From NCBI GenBank assembly GCA_963791455.1, contig CAWBSM010000002.1, positions 248,001 to 312,000 on the forward strand: a stretch of 64,000 nt of DNA, in the 5' to 3' direction. Shown piece after piece: positions 50,349-59,715 of the stretch. A program made the translations under genes and the position numbers. Positions within the stretch are counted from its first letter, which is position 1. Each line of letters begins with the position of its first letter. Origin of the DNA: Bog-473 sp963791455 (GTDB taxonomy: Bacteria > Actinomycetota > Acidimicrobiia > Acidimicrobiales > RAAP-2). The notes beneath the pieces were generated by a model, which saw nothing but the letters and a program-made list of their open reading frames with translations, was not told the origin of the DNA and did not search any database.

Positions 50349-51087
50349 GAGGGAAGTCCCTCCTCGCGTGCCGTGTCGCGTCGGACCCGGTCCCGGAGAC
50401 GCTCACGGGGAGCGGCTCGAACCGTGCGCCATCGCGTTCGATCCATTGATGCGTTCGACAGGCCCGTGTGGGCACCACACCGGGGCCCAGGGCCGCTACC
50501 AGGTCGGCCGGGCGGACGCCACGCGGCTGCGTGGCCAGCTCCGCTCGAAGGTGACCGTTGGGGCTGGTGACGGACAGCGCCAGGATGGCCGGTCGGATGT
50601 CGTCCTCGGTTTGACGACCCTTCCGCTCCCGCCGGACCGTGAGGACGGGCGTAGCGAGCAGTTCTTCCACCCGCTCCTGCAGCTCCTCACCTGGCACGCC
50701 GAGCACCTCCAGCTCCCAATCGCATGATCCTACCTCCTGCTGGAGCGAGCCCTCCGCTTTCCCGACCAGGTCGGCCGCGGTGACGTCGATCCCCGCGGGC
50801 AACAAGGCGCTCAACCCGGCCGGCAACGCCGAAACCGGGATCTCCCCTGGTACGGCAGCCCCGAGCCGCACGTCGAGGTACTCGCCCTGGGACTCGCAGC
50901 CGGTGGGCAAGGCCAACCCGAAGCTGACCAGGGGGTGGGGCACGAAGCCCTGCGAGTAAGCGACCGGGAGCTTGCTCCGTCGCAGCGCCCGTTCCCACAT
51001 CCGCGCCACGTCCCGGTGGCTGGTGAAGCGGATCTTCCCCGTCTTGGTGAAGCGCAGGCGCAGGCGGCGCTCGTCCTCAGGAGACAC
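50284..51087 (-). CDS. Radical-SAM-linked protein (TIGR03936/DUF2344 type)
   Basis: 267 aa. It opens RLRLRFTKTGKIRFTSHRDV, then RRSKLPVAYSQGFVPHPLVSFGLALPTG in sequence, which is the DUF2344 pattern. These proteins are found fused or next to the radical SAM protein encoded just upstream, here with an 11-nt overlap. The function is unknown; a role in RNA modification has been suggested by context only. The tail is Gly/Pro-rich and overlaps the rne start. Confidence 0.88.
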   Translation of the reverse strand: MSPEDERRLRLRFTKTGKIRFTSHRDVARMWERALRRSKLPVAYSQGFVPHPLVSFGLALPTGCESQGEYLDVRLGAAVPGEIPVSALPAGLSALLPAGIDVTAADLVGKAEGSLQQEVGSCDWELEVLGVPGEELQERVEELLATPVLTVRRERKGRQTEDDIRPAILALSVTSPNGHLRAELATQPRGVRPADLVAALGPGVVPTRACRTHQWIERDGARFEPLPVSVSGTGSDATRHARRDFPHVRDGNEPDPGGSPPGGSGGL

Positions 51088-53023
51088 GGCCGACCAGGCG
51101 GACGGGGATCCGGTGCCCCACGCTCAGGTCCTGGCCGGTGCCCTGGCTGCCGCCCGCCGGCGGGACCGGCGACGCCACCACGTGTTCCAGTCCGAAACCC
51201 GTGCAGGCGCCGCAGTCGTAGCAGGGGGTCCAGCGGCAGTCCTCGACGGACACCCGGGCCAGGGCGTCCTGCCAGTCGCCCCAGAGGAAGTCGCGGTGCA
51301 GCCCCGCCGAGATGTGGTCCCAAGGCAGCGCCTCGTCGCTCGGCCGGTCCCGGTGACAGACCTCGTCGGTGCTCAGGCCCTCCGCGGCCAGCGCCGACTC
51401 CCACAGCGAGAGGTCGAAGCGCTCGGACCACTCCTGGAAGGTGCCGCCGGCCCGCCAGACCCGCTCGATCACGGCGCCCATGCGTCGGTCGCCCCGGCTG
51501 GCCAGGCCCTCGGCGACGGAGGCGGCCGGGTCATGCCAGCGGACGGTCAGGCCACGGGTACGCCTGGCCTCGTCCCGCAGCAGCGCCACCTTGCGCTGGA
51601 GCTCGGCTGCGGTGTCCTGCCCGAACCACTGGAAGGGTGTGTGCGCCTTCGGGACGAAGCCACCCACCGAGGCCACGACGGTGACCGACTTCTGATGCCG
51701 TCGACCGATCTCGACACAGCGCGCGCCGAGCGCGGCGATGCCGAGCACGTCCTCGTCGCGCTCGGTCGGCAAGCCGATCAGGAAATAGAGCTTGATCCGC
51801 CGCCAACCCTGGCTGAATGCCGCCTCGACCGCGCCGTACAGGTCCTCCTCGGTGATCAGCTTGTTGATCACCGTGCGCATCCGCCAGGTGCCGCCCTCGG
51901 GTGCGAAGGTGAGACCGGTGCGACGGACCTTTTGGATCTCGGCCGCGGTGCCGACGGTGAAGGCGTCCACTCGCAGCGACGGCAGGCTCACCGAGACCTG
52001 CCCTCCGTGCTCGGGGTCATCGACGATGTCGCGCACGGTGTCCTCGATGCCCGAGAAGTCCGCCGTGGACAACGAGGTCAGCGTGACCTCGTCGTGCCCG
52101 GTCCACTCGAGGCCACGGCGCACCATCTCGCGCACCTGGGTCGCCGGGCGCTCGCGCACCGGACGGGTGATCATGCCGGCCTGGCAGAAGCGACAGCCGC
52201 GCGTGCAGCCGCGGAAGACCTCGACATTGAGACGATCGTGGACGACCTCGGTCAGCGGCACCAGCGGCCGGGCCGGATAGGGCCAGTCGGCCAGGTCGCT
52301 GATGGTCCGCTTCGTCACCTCGCGCGGCACGCCCTCCCCCGCGGGGACCGTCGCCACCAGCCGGCCGTCCACGTACGTCGGTGTATAGAGGGAGGGCACG
52401 TACACGCCTTCGAGGTGAGCGAGCGAGCGCAGCAGCGCGCCACGGTCGCGCTCGGCGGGCGGCGCGGCCGCGAGCCAGGAGCCCAGCACCTGGTTGACCT
52501 CACCGACGGCTTCCTCGCCATCGCCCAGGACGAAGGCGTCGACGAAGTCGGCCAGTGGCTCGGGATTGAAGGCACAGTGGCCGCCGGCCACGACGAGGGC
52601 GTCGGCACCCCCGCGGTCGGCCCCGCGCAGCGGGAGGCCCGCCAGGTCGATCAGGTTCAAGACGTTCGTGTAGACCAACTCCGCCGAGAGGTTGAAGGCG
52701 AGCACGTCGAAGACGGCGGCGGCCAGGTGCTGCTCGACGCTGAAGAGGGGCACGCCCGCCGCTCGCATGGCGGCCTCCATGTCGACCCAGGGTGCGTAGG
52801 CCCGCTCGGCCAGCGCGTCGGGACGCTCGTTGAGGATCTCGTAGAGGATCTGCAGACCCTGGTTGGGCAACCCGATCTCGTAGGTGTCCGGGTAGACCAG
52901 GAGCCAGGCCACCCGTCCGGGGCCATGCTCGGGGCACACTGCCCCCTGCTCGCCTCCGATATAGCGGGCAGGTTTGGAGACATTGGGCAGCAGGCGCTCG
53001 ATCTGCGGCCAGAGGGACTCCAT
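51077..53023 (-). CDS. B12-binding-domain radical SAM protein (TIGR03960 type)
   Basis: 648 aa from ATG 53023 (MESLWPQIERLLPNVSKPAR); the longer frame upstream lies over the end of the PBP2 gene. The N-terminal cobalamin-binding-like domain has YEIGLPNQGLQILYEIL and GGHCAFNPEPLADF. The radical SAM CxxxCxxC is CTRGCRFC, with QAGMITRPVRER after it. A C-terminal Cys cluster reads CRWTPCYDCGACTGFG. The reaction is unknown. Confidence 0.9.
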   Translation of the reverse strand: MESLWPQIERLLPNVSKPARYIGGEQGAVCPEHGPGRVAWLLVYPDTYEIGLPNQGLQILYEILNERPDALAERAYAPWVDMEAAMRAAGVPLFSVEQHLAAAVFDVLAFNLSAELVYTNVLNLIDLAGLPLRGADRGGADALVVAGGHCAFNPEPLADFVDAFVLGDGEEAVGEVNQVLGSWLAAAPPAERDRGALLRSLAHLEGVYVPSLYTPTYVDGRLVATVPAGEGVPREVTKRTISDLADWPYPARPLVPLTEVVHDRLNVEVFRGCTRGCRFCQAGMITRPVRERPATQVREMVRRGLEWTGHDEVTLTSLSTADFSGIEDTVRDIVDDPEHGGQVSVSLPSLRVDAFTVGTAAEIQKVRRTGLTFAPEGGTWRMRTVINKLITEEDLYGAVEAAFSQGWRRIKLYFLIGLPTERDEDVLGIAALGARCVEIGRRHQKSVTVVASVGGFVPKAHTPFQWFGQDTAAELQRKVALLRDEARRTRGLTVRWHDPAASVAEGLASRGDRRMGAVIERVWRAGGTFQEWSERFDLSLWESALAAEGLSTDEVCHRDRPSDEALPWDHISAGLHRDFLWGDWQDALARVSVEDCRWTPCYDCGACTGFGLEHVVASPVPPAGGSQGTGQDLSVGHRIPVRLVGRVS

Positions 53024-53052
53024 CCCCCTCAACCCTACGACTCCGGCGAGGC

Positions 53053-55284
53053 TCAACCGCCCGGGATGGACGTGGTCGTGGTGGTGGTCGAGGTGTTCGC
53101 CGTGCCGGCTGCTCCGGGCGTCGTCGGGGTGGTGGTGGTCGGCGTCCCCAGCGGCGGGTTGGGAGCCGGTGCCGTCTGGCTGGGCGGATTGGCCGGAGTG
53201 GGAGTCTTCACGGTGGCGCTGACGGGGTTGGCGGCGAGGTAGTCGAAGATATTGCGCACCAACGGGGCGGCCGCGTCCGCGCCGTAGCCACCCTGGGCGA
53301 TCACCGCCAGCACGAGGTACTGCGGGTTCGGATTGGGGCCGAAGGCGACGAACCAACTGTTCGGCTCCTCCCCGGCCTGGTTCGACGCGGTGCCCGTCTT
53401 CCCGGCCAGGTTCCACGAGGTCGGGAAGCCCTGGAAGGCCCCGTAGGCCGTCCCGTGCGGGCTGGAGATGACGCCCTCGAAGCCCTGGAGCATGGCCGCG
53501 TAGGTGGTCGGCGAGATCGCCACGTGCCCGGTCACCTGTGGCGCCAGTTTCTTGACGACCTTGCCCGTCACGGGGTCAACCACCTGGGATGCGACCTGGG
53601 GCGCGTAGCGCGTGCCCCCGTTGGCGAACGTCGAGTAGGCCACGGCCTGCTCGAGGGGCGTCAGTACGGTCTCGCCCTGCCCGAAGGCCATCTCGATGTT
53701 GTCTCCGGTGAACCACGAGGCGGCGTAGGGGAAGGCCTTGGGCGCCTCGGCGTGCAGCTTGGCCCGCGTCAGGTAGCCGTCCACCCGCCCCTGCGCCTCG
53801 CCGGGGAGGTCGATCCCCGTGATCGTCCCCTCGCCGTAGGCGGTGGCCTCGTTCTGGATCGGCGTGTCGCCGAACTGGCCGCGGTCCTGCCAGAACAGGT
53901 CGCCCAGGTTGTAGAAGAACGCGTCGCTCGACACGGTGAGCGCGCCCGAGATGTCGTAGGTGCCGCCACTGTCACCCGGGTCGTCGTGCAGGACGCACCC
54001 GGTGTCGTTGTTGACCCCCGGTGCCGGACAGCCGGGGATCTTGAAGGTCCCGGTGTCGTCGTAGTACTGCGCCGGCGACCACAGGCCGTCCTGGAGCGCT
54101 GCCGTGGCCGTGACGAGCTTGAAGGTCGACCCGGGGGTGTACTGGCCCTCGACGGCGTTGTCGTTCTCGGCACCACTGGACTGGAGCGCGGAGAAGTTGG
54201 CCGAGGAGATCCCTCCCACCCACTCGTTCAGGTCGTAGGTGGGGGAGGAGGCCAGCGCCAGGACCTGACCGTTCTGCGGGTCCAAGACGATGGCTGCCCC
54301 GTTGGGCGCGGCGGGGAGCCGTCCGTTGTCGACCTGGTCGGGGGTCTTGCGGTCGGTCAGGATCTGTTGCTCGAGGTCGTTCTGCACCGCCTGCTGCAGG
54401 CCCGTGTCGACGTTGAGCACCACCGAGTCACCGATCTGGGGAGCCGTCGTGCTGAGGGTACCGACGACCGTGCCGCTGGCGTCCACGGAGAGCGCCTGAC
54501 GTCCGGCGGTCCCGCGCAGGTAGGGCTCGTACTGCGCCTCGACCCCCGAGACCCCGACCTGGCTGCCCTGGGTGTAGCCGTCGTTGGGATGGGCGGCCAG
54601 ATAGCTCGGTGAGATGTCGCCGACGTACCCGAGGATGTGGGTGGCGGTCGTTCCGCCCTGGGGGTACGTGCGCTGGGCCACGGTCTCCACGCTGACGCCG
54701 GGATACTCCGCTTGGTTCGTCTGCAGGTACTGCACCGTGGCCGGCGAGACGCCGACCGCGACCGGCACCGGCTCGTACGGGCTGTACTGGTTGTTGTTGA
54801 TGGACGCCTGCACCTGCTTGGGCGTCTGGCCGACCAACGCGGCCACCATGCCGACGATGCCCGGGTTCTGCGCCGCCTCCGCGCGCGAGAGCAGGATCTC
54901 CTGTTGCGGGGTGTTCGAGACCAGGACGGTGCCGTTACGGTCGACGATCTCGCCCCGCGGGGCTGGGATGCTGACCACCCGCACCTGGTTGCGGTTCACC
55001 GCGGCGGCGTACGTCTTGCCCTCCACGACCTGCAGCGTCCAGAGGCGTAGGACCAGGACTCCGAAGAGCAGCAGCACGACGATGCCCACGATGCGAAGGC
55101 GCAGGCTCGGCCGCGACTCCTCCTCCTCGGGCGAGCCGACGAGCGAGGCGACATTGACGCTCTTGCGAGGTCGCATGCGCGGCTGACGCGCCTCGTGGTG
55201 CTGCCAACCGCGTCGCGCCGGCCGGCTCGAGGGCTTGGGGTGGAGCCGGTCGCCGCGGATGGGGTGGCGGAGGGTCCGCTTCAC
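53053..55284 (-). CDS. mrdA: Penicillin-binding protein 2 (elongasome transpeptidase)
   Basis: 743 aa from a GTG overlapping the mreD stop (GTGA); an internal ATG at 55176 would give 707 aa. A cytoplasmic basic N terminus is followed by one membrane helix (IVGIVVLLLFGVLVLRLW), the dimerisation domain from about residue 90, then the transpeptidase. Ser active site: TPGSTFKL. Second motif: VSSDAFFYN. Third: AGKTGTAS. The tail is a Pro/Thr-rich stretch with long Thr runs. It crosslinks lateral-wall peptidoglycan with MreBCD. Confidence 0.95.
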   Translation of the reverse strand: MKRTLRHPIRGDRLHPKPSSRPARRGWQHHEARQPRMRPRKSVNVASLVGSPEEEESRPSLRLRIVGIVVLLLFGVLVLRLWTLQVVEGKTYAAAVNRNQVRVVSIPAPRGEIVDRNGTVLVSNTPQQEILLSRAEAAQNPGIVGMVAALVGQTPKQVQASINNNQYSPYEPVPVAVGVSPATVQYLQTNQAEYPGVSVETVAQRTYPQGGTTATHILGYVGDISPSYLAAHPNDGYTQGSQVGVSGVEAQYEPYLRGTAGRQALSVDASGTVVGTLSTTAPQIGDSVVLNVDTGLQQAVQNDLEQQILTDRKTPDQVDNGRLPAAPNGAAIVLDPQNGQVLALASSPTYDLNEWVGGISSANFSALQSSGAENDNAVEGQYTPGSTFKLVTATAALQDGLWSPAQYYDDTGTFKIPGCPAPGVNNDTGCVLHDDPGDSGGTYDISGALTVSSDAFFYNLGDLFWQDRGQFGDTPIQNEATAYGEGTITGIDLPGEAQGRVDGYLTRAKLHAEAPKAFPYAASWFTGDNIEMAFGQGETVLTPLEQAVAYSTFANGGTRYAPQVASQVVDPVTGKVVKKLAPQVTGHVAISPTTYAAMLQGFEGVISSPHGTAYGAFQGFPTSWNLAGKTGTASNQAGEEPNSWFVAFGPNPNPQYLVLAVIAQGGYGADAAAPLVRNIFDYLAANPVSATVKTPTPANPPSQTAPAPNPPLGTPTTTTPTTPGAAGTANTSTTTTTTSIPGG

Positions 55285-55817
55285 CAGAGCCTGCTGTCGG
55301 CCTGCGCCGAGACGAGCGACCGGCGATTGTTCTCCCCCGCCAAGGCCCAGCGCATCAGCCGGTTGACCGGGAGTATGAGCACGACACTCGAAACACCCAC
55401 GACCAAGAACAGCGACACGAAGTCGATCTGCACCATCTGCTCCTGTCCGAAGATTGCGCCGAGCACGGCGAACAGCATGTCCGCTGCGACGCTCCCCGCG
55501 AGCGCGGCAACCGGCTTGAGCCACACCGCGCGGGGGTCGACCGGCGCCGTCAGCGACCCGGTGACATAGCCCAACAGGCAGCCCACCAGGGCGGACAGCC
55601 CGAAGGGCGTCGGAAGCACCAGGTCGAATGACAAACCGGCCCAGAACCCAACGATGGCACCCGTCTCGGGACCGTCGAGCAGCGCCGCACTGATCGGGAG
55701 CAGCCACACCAGGTCGGGGTGCGCGCCGTGGACGCGCAGCGCCACCATCACCGTCTGTTGCACCATCAGCACGATGAAGATCACCAGCGCCAGCCGGATC
55801 ATGGAGCGGGCCGTCAT
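55281..55817 (-). CDS. mreD: Rod-shape determining protein MreD
   Basis: 178 aa from an ATG overlapping the mreC stop (ATGA). About five hydrophobic segments are visible, including LALVIFIVLMVQQTVMVAL and GAIVGFWAGLSFDLVLPTPFG (in part), the family's characteristic FDL-x-x-PxG-x-S pattern. It is a membrane partner of MreC in the elongasome. Confidence 0.92.
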   Translation of the reverse strand: MTARSMIRLALVIFIVLMVQQTVMVALRVHGAHPDLVWLLPISAALLDGPETGAIVGFWAGLSFDLVLPTPFGLSALVGCLLGYVTGSLTAPVDPRAVWLKPVAALAGSVAADMLFAVLGAIFGQEQMVQIDFVSLFLVVGVSSVVLILPVNRLMRWALAGENNRRSLVSAQADSRLW

Positions 55818-56650
55818 GCGGGCGGCACCCACTGCACGACGTCGACGTAGGCCAGCTGGTCCAGGTTGGCCGCCGGATCCACCTCGATGCTCTCCTGACT
55901 TGCCCCCGCGGCGGTGTGGAAGGACGACACGGTCGCGGTCGGGATCCCCGAGGGGAACGACGCCCCCTGGAGCCCGCTGGTGAACATGACCTCGCCCTTG
56001 TGCAACGGCGTGTGCGGTGGCACCAGGTCCGCCGTCATCGAGCTCCCCGGGCCTTGTCCGTCGACGATCCCGGTGTACTGGCTCCCCGACCCGAACGTGA
56101 CCCCGACCTTGGACTGCCCGTCGGTGACGAGGCGAACCACCGAGGTGTGATGGAAGGACTGGATCACCTGGCCCACCAGGCCGCCCGCCCCGACGACCGG
56201 GAAGCCGACGTCGACGCCGTCGGCGCGACCCTTGTTCAGCGTGATGGTCGCGGTGAAGTTCGACGAGTACTCGACCTGGGTCTGGGCGGTGACGGTCGGC
56301 AGCGACTGGAGGAACGGGAGGTGTTGCAGGGCCGTGAGCTCGCGCAGCTGGTTCGCCTCGAACCCCTTCTCGTTCTGCGCGGCCCGCAGTTCCCCGATGG
56401 TCCGCTGCAGCACCTCGTTCTGGGTGCGCAGCGACCCGTAGTTGAACGCGCCGGCGAAGAAGTTCCCGATCGGGCTGATGATGTCGAGCACGCCTTGTCG
56501 CAGCGGCGCGTAGACGTCGTTCGCCACCGACTTGACCCCCGACGTCAGGCTGTGGGTCCGTCCGTTGAGGTCGAGGGAGATCAGCGACAACGACGCCACG
56601 ACCAGGATGATGACCGTCAGCGTGCGGCGCGACCGCCGGGACCGGGCCAC
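55814..56650 (-). CDS. mreC: Cell-shape protein MreC
   Basis: 278 aa. One N-terminal membrane helix (LTVIILVVASLSLISL) is followed by a coiled coil at about 70-105 and the extracytoplasmic beta-barrel domain with DVGFPVVGAGGLVGQVIQ, SSVVRLVTD-like TSVVRLVTDGQSKVGV and a GEVMFTSGL segment. It activates PBP2 and links it to MreB. It begins 22 nt after mreB. Confidence 0.94.
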   Translation of the reverse strand: MARSRRSRRTLTVIILVVASLSLISLDLNGRTHSLTSGVKSVANDVYAPLRQGVLDIISPIGNFFAGAFNYGSLRTQNEVLQRTIGELRAAQNEKGFEANQLRELTALQHLPFLQSLPTVTAQTQVEYSSNFTATITLNKGRADGVDVGFPVVGAGGLVGQVIQSFHHTSVVRLVTDGQSKVGVTFGSGSQYTGIVDGQGPGSSMTADLVPPHTPLHKGEVMFTSGLQGASFPSGIPTATVSSFHTAAGASQESIEVDPAANLDQLAYVDVVQWVPPA

Positions 56651-56672
56651 CCAGGAGAAACCGGTCGATCGA

Positions 56673-57704
56673 TCAGCGCGTGGAGGTGGTGATCAGCACC
56701 CGCTTCAGCGCGTCGAACTCCTCGAGGCATTGCCCACTGCCGACGGCGACGCAGTTGAGGGGATCCCGGGCCACCACGATCGGCATGCCCGTCTCGTGTT
56801 GAAGCCGCGATTCGAGCCCGTGCAGCAGCGCTCCCCCACCGGTCAGGACGATCCCCTGTTCCATGATGTCCGCCGCCAACTCGGGAGGCGTCCGGTCCAG
56901 CGTGACCTTGACGGCGTCGATGATGGCGGAGACCGGCTCCTCGATCGCCCGCCGGATCTCCTCGGTGGAGACGACGATCGTCTTGGGGAGCCCGCTCACC
57001 AGGTCCCGGCCGCGGATCTCCGCATGGAGTTCTTGCTCGAGCGAATACGCCGATCCGAGCGTGATCTTTATCTCCTCCGCCGTGCGCTCACCGAGTGCGA
57101 GGCTGAACTCCTTCTTGACGAAGGACACGATCGCCTCGTCGAGCTCGTCGCCGCCGATGCGCACCGACTGGCTCGTCACGATGCCGCCGAGCGAGATGAC
57201 GGCGACCTCGGTCGTGCCCCCGCCGATGTCGACCACCATGTTCCCCGTCGGCTCGTGCACCGGCAGGCCGGCCCCGATGGCTGCCGCCATCGGTTCCTCG
57301 ATGATGTAGGCCCGGCGCGCGCCGGCGTACTCGGCCGCCTCCATCACGGCGCGGCGCTCCACCCCCGTGATGCCCGAGGGCACGCAGATGACCATGCGCG
57401 GCTTGGCGAAGCGACGTTGGTGCACCCGGTGAATGAAATAGCGCAGCATCTTCTCGCAGATCTCGAAGTCGGCGATGACGCCGTCCTTGAGCGGCCGGAT
57501 GGCCTGGATGTTCGACGGGGTGCGCCCGATCATCCGCTTGGCCTCTGCCCCGACCGCGAGCGGTCGCCCGTCCTTGATGTCGACCGCGACGACGGACGGT
57601 TCGTTGAGCACGATCCCACGGCCGCGCACGTACACCAGCGTGTTGGCGGTGCCCAGGTCGACGGCCATGTCACGACCAAGGAGGGAAAGACGATTTTCGG
57701 CCAT
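56673..57704 (-). CDS. mreB: Rod-shape actin homologue MreB
   Basis: 343 aa from ATG 57704 (MAENRLSLLGRDMAVDLGTAN in part). Actin-fold nucleotide motifs are present: phosphate 1 DLGTANTLVY, VCVPSGIT-like ICVPSGITGVERR, phosphate 2 MVVDIGGGTTEVAVISLGG and adenosine motif GIVLTGGGALLHGLE. It heads the mreB-mreC-mreD-mrdA operon, implying rod-type elongation. Confidence 0.97.
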   Translation of the reverse strand: MAENRLSLLGRDMAVDLGTANTLVYVRGRGIVLNEPSVVAVDIKDGRPLAVGAEAKRMIGRTPSNIQAIRPLKDGVIADFEICEKMLRYFIHRVHQRRFAKPRMVICVPSGITGVERRAVMEAAEYAGARRAYIIEEPMAAAIGAGLPVHEPTGNMVVDIGGGTTEVAVISLGGIVTSQSVRIGGDELDEAIVSFVKKEFSLALGERTAEEIKITLGSAYSLEQELHAEIRGRDLVSGLPKTIVVSTEEIRRAIEEPVSAIIDAVKVTLDRTPPELAADIMEQGIVLTGGGALLHGLESRLQHETGMPIVVARDPLNCVAVGSGQCLEEFDALKRVLITTSTR

Positions 57705-57774
57705 AGCTGGAACTCTCCCGACGGGGTTACGGCGAGGGCGCCGGGGAACCGGTACCCGTGACGGTGCGCTTGAC

Positions 57775-57803
57775 AGGCTACGGGACCCAGCCAGGGTCCA
57801 CAA
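57775..57803 (-). promoter_or_regulatory. Candidate sigma-70-type promoter for mreBCD-mrdA
   Basis: Minus strand TTGTGG, 17-nt spacer, TAGCCT, about 70 nt upstream of the mreB start in the 168-nt ndk-mreB gap. It is a partial consensus match. Nothing else is recognisable in the gap. Confidence 0.4.
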
Positions 57804-57872
57804 GGCGGTCAGCGTGCTACGCCGGTCTGACCTGGATTTTGGCGCGCCCTGCGGGGCAACGTGCCGAAGTGG

Positions 57873-58289
57873 CTATGACGCCGCCAGGCGTGGGAAGAAC
57901 AGCGCGATCTCCCGCGCCGCCGACTCGTGCGAATCGGAGCCGTGCACGAGGTTCTCGGTGGTCTCGATCCCGAATTCGCCCCGGATGGTGCCCGGCGCAG
58001 CCTCGGCCGGATTGGTGGCGCCCATCATGAGGCGCACCACGCCGTAGGTGTCCTTCGGCCCCTCTACCACCATGATGAGCGAGGGCGAGCGCGTGATGAA
58101 CGTCACCAAGTCGCTGAAGAACGGGCGCTCTGCGTGCTCGGCGTAGTGCGCCTCGGCCACCTCTTTGGCGATCGTCCGCAGCTCGGCCGCCACCAGGCGC
58201 AGCTTCTTGCGCTCGAGCCGGCTGATGATCTCACCGGCCAGGCCCCGCTCGACTCCGTCCGGCTTCACGATGACAAGGGTGCGGTCCAC
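57873..58289 (-). CDS. ndk: Nucleoside diphosphate kinase
   Basis: 138 aa. It balances NTP pools by a phosphohistidine mechanism. It opens RTLVIVKPDGVERGLAGEI, then the catalytic His in NLVHGSDSHESA and IALFFP at the end. The start is a GTG. Confidence 0.97.
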   Translation of the reverse strand: MDRTLVIVKPDGVERGLAGEIISRLERKKLRLVAAELRTIAKEVAEAHYAEHAERPFFSDLVTFITRSPSLIMVVEGPKDTYGVVRLMMGATNPAEAAPGTIRGEFGIETTENLVHGSDSHESAAREIALFFPRLAAS

Positions 58290-58298
58290 GAGGCGTCG

Positions 58299-58304
58299 AC
58301 TCTA
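58299..58304 (-). promoter_or_regulatory. -10-like TAGAGT before ndk
   Basis: Minus-strand TAGAGT ends 9 nt before the ndk GTG, leaving at most a very short leader. Confidence 0.4.
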
Positions 58305-58336
58305 CCAACCCGTCGCTCCGCCCGTCCGCCCCGTCG

Positions 58337-59695
58337 TCAGCGACCCGCATCCTCCCAGGGGACCGCCGAGGCGAGCGCGTCGGCGCGCGCCGCGCCCACC
58401 ACGTAGAGCGAGCCGGCCACGACGACGAGGCCGTCGGCGTCGACCATCCCGCGGGCCACGCGCAATGCGCTGCGCACGTCGGGCTCCTCGAAGACCGCCA
58501 GTCCGAGCGCGCGGCCGGCCTCGCTGACAGCGGTGACCGGCATGGCGCGGGGCGACTCCGGCTCGCAGGCGACGACCGCGGTGACGCCCGCCGACGCCAA
58601 GGGCGCCAACATGGCCGAAGGGTCGCGGCCCGAGAGCATGCCCACCACGGCGACCGAGACTCCGTCGACGGCGAATTCCTCGGTGAGCGCGTCGCCGAGC
58701 GCGGCCATGCCCGCCGCATTGTGCGCGCCGTCGACCAAGAGCAGCGGCCGGCGCCCGAGTACCTCGAGGCGTCCGGGGACGCGCACCGCGGCCAGACCCT
58801 CCTCGACCACAGAGGCGGCGAGCGGCTCACCGAAGAACGCCTGCGCGGCGGCGAGGGCCACGGCCGCGTTGTCACCCTGGTGGGCGCCGTGCAACGGCAG
58901 CACGACGTCCTCGTAGTGCCCCCCCGGGGTCCACAGCGTGAGCAGCCGCCCGCCCACCGCGACCCGGTTGGCGGAGCACCCGAAGTCCCTTCCGGCCACC
59001 CAGACGGACGCTGCGCCGGCGGCGACGGCCCGCTGGGCCACGACCTCGACCAACTCGGGAGCCATCTCCCCGACCACGACCCGGCTGCCCCGCTCGACGA
59101 TCCCCGCCTTGTCGGCCGCAATCCCCTCGAGCGTGGGGCCGAGGACGTCGGTATGGTCGAAGCTGACGTTGGTGATGACCGCCACGTCACCGTGCACCAC
59201 GTTGGTGGAGTCCCAGGTGCCGCCGACACCCACCTCGACGACCATGGAGTCGACCGCCTCGGTGGCGAACCACGACAGCGCTGCCGCGGTGAGCAACTCG
59301 AATCGGCTCGGCCGCTCGGACAGCACCGCCTCGAGCAGCGCCAGCTCGGTGAGGACCTCCGTGAGTGCCGCGTCGTCGATGGGCTCGGCGTTGCGAGCCA
59401 GGCGTTCGGCCACCTCGTGCAGGTTCGGGCTGGTGAAGGTCCCGACGCTGAGCCCCTTCGCCATCAGCAGCGCCGTCGCGATGGCCGAGGTCGAGCCCTT
59501 GCCGTTGGTGCCGGTGATGTGGATGGACGGGATCGAGTCCTGGGGCTCACCGAGCAGCGAGGTCAGCGCGCGGATGCGGTCGAGCGTGGGGAGAGCGGAG
59601 CGAGCCGGCATGGTCGCCTCGAAATTGATGTGGGTGTCGAGCCAGGCCAGCGCGTCCTCGACCCCGTCGAAGGGCAGGGAAACCGGCTCGTCCAC
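58337..59695 (-). CDS. folC: Folylpolyglutamate synthase / dihydrofolate synthase
   Basis: 452 aa from a GTG at 59695, chosen because the family N terminus (GVEDALAWLDTHINFE) follows at once; the longer frame runs into clpX. ATP loop IHITGTNGKGSTSA; FTSPNLHEVAERL; metal/ATP region VGVGGTWDSTN and SFDHTDVLG; C-terminal domain LLVDGAHNAAGM. It adds glutamates to folates. It begins 20 nt after clpX. Confidence 0.93.
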   Translation of the reverse strand: MDEPVSLPFDGVEDALAWLDTHINFEATMPARSALPTLDRIRALTSLLGEPQDSIPSIHITGTNGKGSTSAIATALLMAKGLSVGTFTSPNLHEVAERLARNAEPIDDAALTEVLTELALLEAVLSERPSRFELLTAAALSWFATEAVDSMVVEVGVGGTWDSTNVVHGDVAVITNVSFDHTDVLGPTLEGIAADKAGIVERGSRVVVGEMAPELVEVVAQRAVAAGAASVWVAGRDFGCSANRVAVGGRLLTLWTPGGHYEDVVLPLHGAHQGDNAAVALAAAQAFFGEPLAASVVEEGLAAVRVPGRLEVLGRRPLLLVDGAHNAAGMAALGDALTEEFAVDGVSVAVVGMLSGRDPSAMLAPLASAGVTAVVACEPESPRAMPVTAVSEAGRALGLAVFEEPDVRSALRVARGMVDADGLVVVAGSLYVVGAARADALASAVPWEDAGR

Positions 59696-59715
59696 CGGGA
59701 CCGGTCCCAGGTGAG

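Noticed and set aside
57820..57872. Short GCCC/GGGC stem after ndk as a terminator
   Set aside because: Only 4 bp and no U-run; indistinguishable from chance in GC-rich DNA.
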